From NCBI RefSeq assembly GCF_004349145.1, contig NZ_SMFO01000003.1:234258-298257 (forward strand): a stretch of 64,000 nt of DNA, read 5' to 3'. Each line of letters opens with the position of its first letter. Position 1 is the first letter of the stretch. The notes under the pieces are model-generated. The model saw only the letters and a list, made by a program, of their open reading frames with translations, did no database searches and was not told the DNA's origin. Origin of the DNA: Flavobacterium hiemivividum (GTDB lineage Bacteria > Bacteroidota > Bacteroidia > Flavobacteriales > Flavobacteriaceae). This document shows, in pieces, positions 63,745 through 64,000 of this stretch. The position numbers and the translations under genes were made by a program.

Positions 63745-64000
63745 ATGGAAAGAAAAGTTAAGTACAGTTATGAATTTAAACTTCGCTGTGTAAATGAAGT
63801 TTTAAAAAAAAATCAATCAATAACTTCTATATCTAAAGAAAATGGCATAGGAAAAACCAGCCTTAAAGATTGGATTAGGTGTTATCATGAATTTGGAATT
63901 GAAGGTCTTTTACCAATACAAAAAAACAAAAATTATAGTGAAGCCTTTAAGTTAAAAGTTCTAAAAACGATTGAAAGTAAGTCATTATCTTTGAGTAAAG
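63745..64000 (+). CDS. IS3-family transposase OrfA, partial (cut by the window edge)
   Basis: The visible 85 codons (MERKVKYSYEFKLRCVNEVL) show two HTH-type units: SITSISKENGIGKTSLKDWIRCY and SEAFKLKVLKTIESKSLSLSK. These are typical of IS150-like OrfA proteins that bind the element ends. OrfB and the right end lie beyond the window. The element is a recent insertion by its intact left end and open frame. Confidence 0.88.
   Translation, partial: MERKVKYSYEFKLRCVNEVLKKNQSITSISKENGIGKTSLKDWIRCYHEFGIEGLLPIQKNKNYSEAFKLKVLKTIESKSLSLSK

Noticed and set aside
1..64000. CRISPR arrays, tRNA or rRNA genes, phage modules
   Set aside because: No regularly spaced repeats, cloverleaf-like sequences or phage structural genes were found in the gaps read.

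Overview
This window is a chromosomal segment from a Bacteroidota bacterium, very probably Flavobacterium or a close relative. The supporting signs are AT-rich DNA, two SusC/SusD receptor pairs, a MurF-alanine racemase fusion, Bacteroidota-type -7 boxes (TAnnTTTG) in front of several genes, and flavobacterial lipoproteins. No rRNA, tRNA or CRISPR array was seen. Almost all of the sequence is accounted for by recognisable genes.

Layout. (1) 1-6711, minus strand: a small polysaccharide-utilisation unit with a SusC receptor, a SusD lipoprotein and a GH63-like glucosidase cut by the left edge. (2) 6769-13760: a lysine-catabolism-like block with an ALDH7 dehydrogenase, two DUF1338 (2-oxoadipate dioxygenase-like) genes that are duplicates of each other, a membrane TPR-HTH regulator lying between the duplicates, and a divergent Lrp/AsnC regulator. 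(3) 13815-31024, minus strand: a nearly complete sialic-acid scavenging locus. It holds nagA, an SGNH-GH20 fusion, sialidase, N-acylglucosamine 2-epimerase, an MFS transporter, a kelch mutarotase/epimerase, N-acetylneuraminate lyase, a ROK regulator and a SusD/SusC pair. The two long promoter regions of this locus share a paired palindrome with identical 31-bp spacing, the best candidate for a previously undescribed regulatory module here. (4) 31807-40449: an outer-membrane barrel, a small membrane protein, murF-alr, mscL, asd, and a probable metal-uptake pair (a Cys/His-rich small protein and a TonB receptor with a His/Asp-rich loop). (5) 40842-46076: a tight five-gene light-repair operon with three different photolyase/cryptochrome families plus DUF2071 and a 45-residue DUF2256 zinc-finger protein. 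(6) 46418-63374: mostly housekeeping genes, including prolyl oligopeptidase, two L,D-transpeptidases, trmB, a LysE exporter, an alkyltransferase-like protein, mrp, a NifU-domain protein, ferredoxin, glutaryl-CoA dehydrogenase, the rpsP-rimM-trmN6 run and a Gly-rich RRM protein. (7) 63707-64000: the left end of an IS3-family element.

How the genes work together. In the sialic-acid locus, sialidase and GH20 trim host-type glycans outside the cytoplasm. SusC/SusD carry the released sugar or oligosaccharide across the outer membrane and the MFS protein across the inner one. The lyase gives ManNAc and pyruvate, the epimerase turns ManNAc into GlcNAc, and NagA deacetylates GlcNAc-6-phosphate. A dedicated GlcNAc kinase and NagB are not in the window. 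The ALDH7/DUF1338/Lrp block fits oxidation of lysine through 2-aminoadipate and 2-oxoadipate; a glutaryl-CoA dehydrogenase 45 kb away could serve a second branch.

Mobile or repeat DNA is modest: the IS3 end, a possible 208-bp MITE between the two L,D-transpeptidase genes, three degenerate copies of an inverted intergenic repeat, and several short palindromes.
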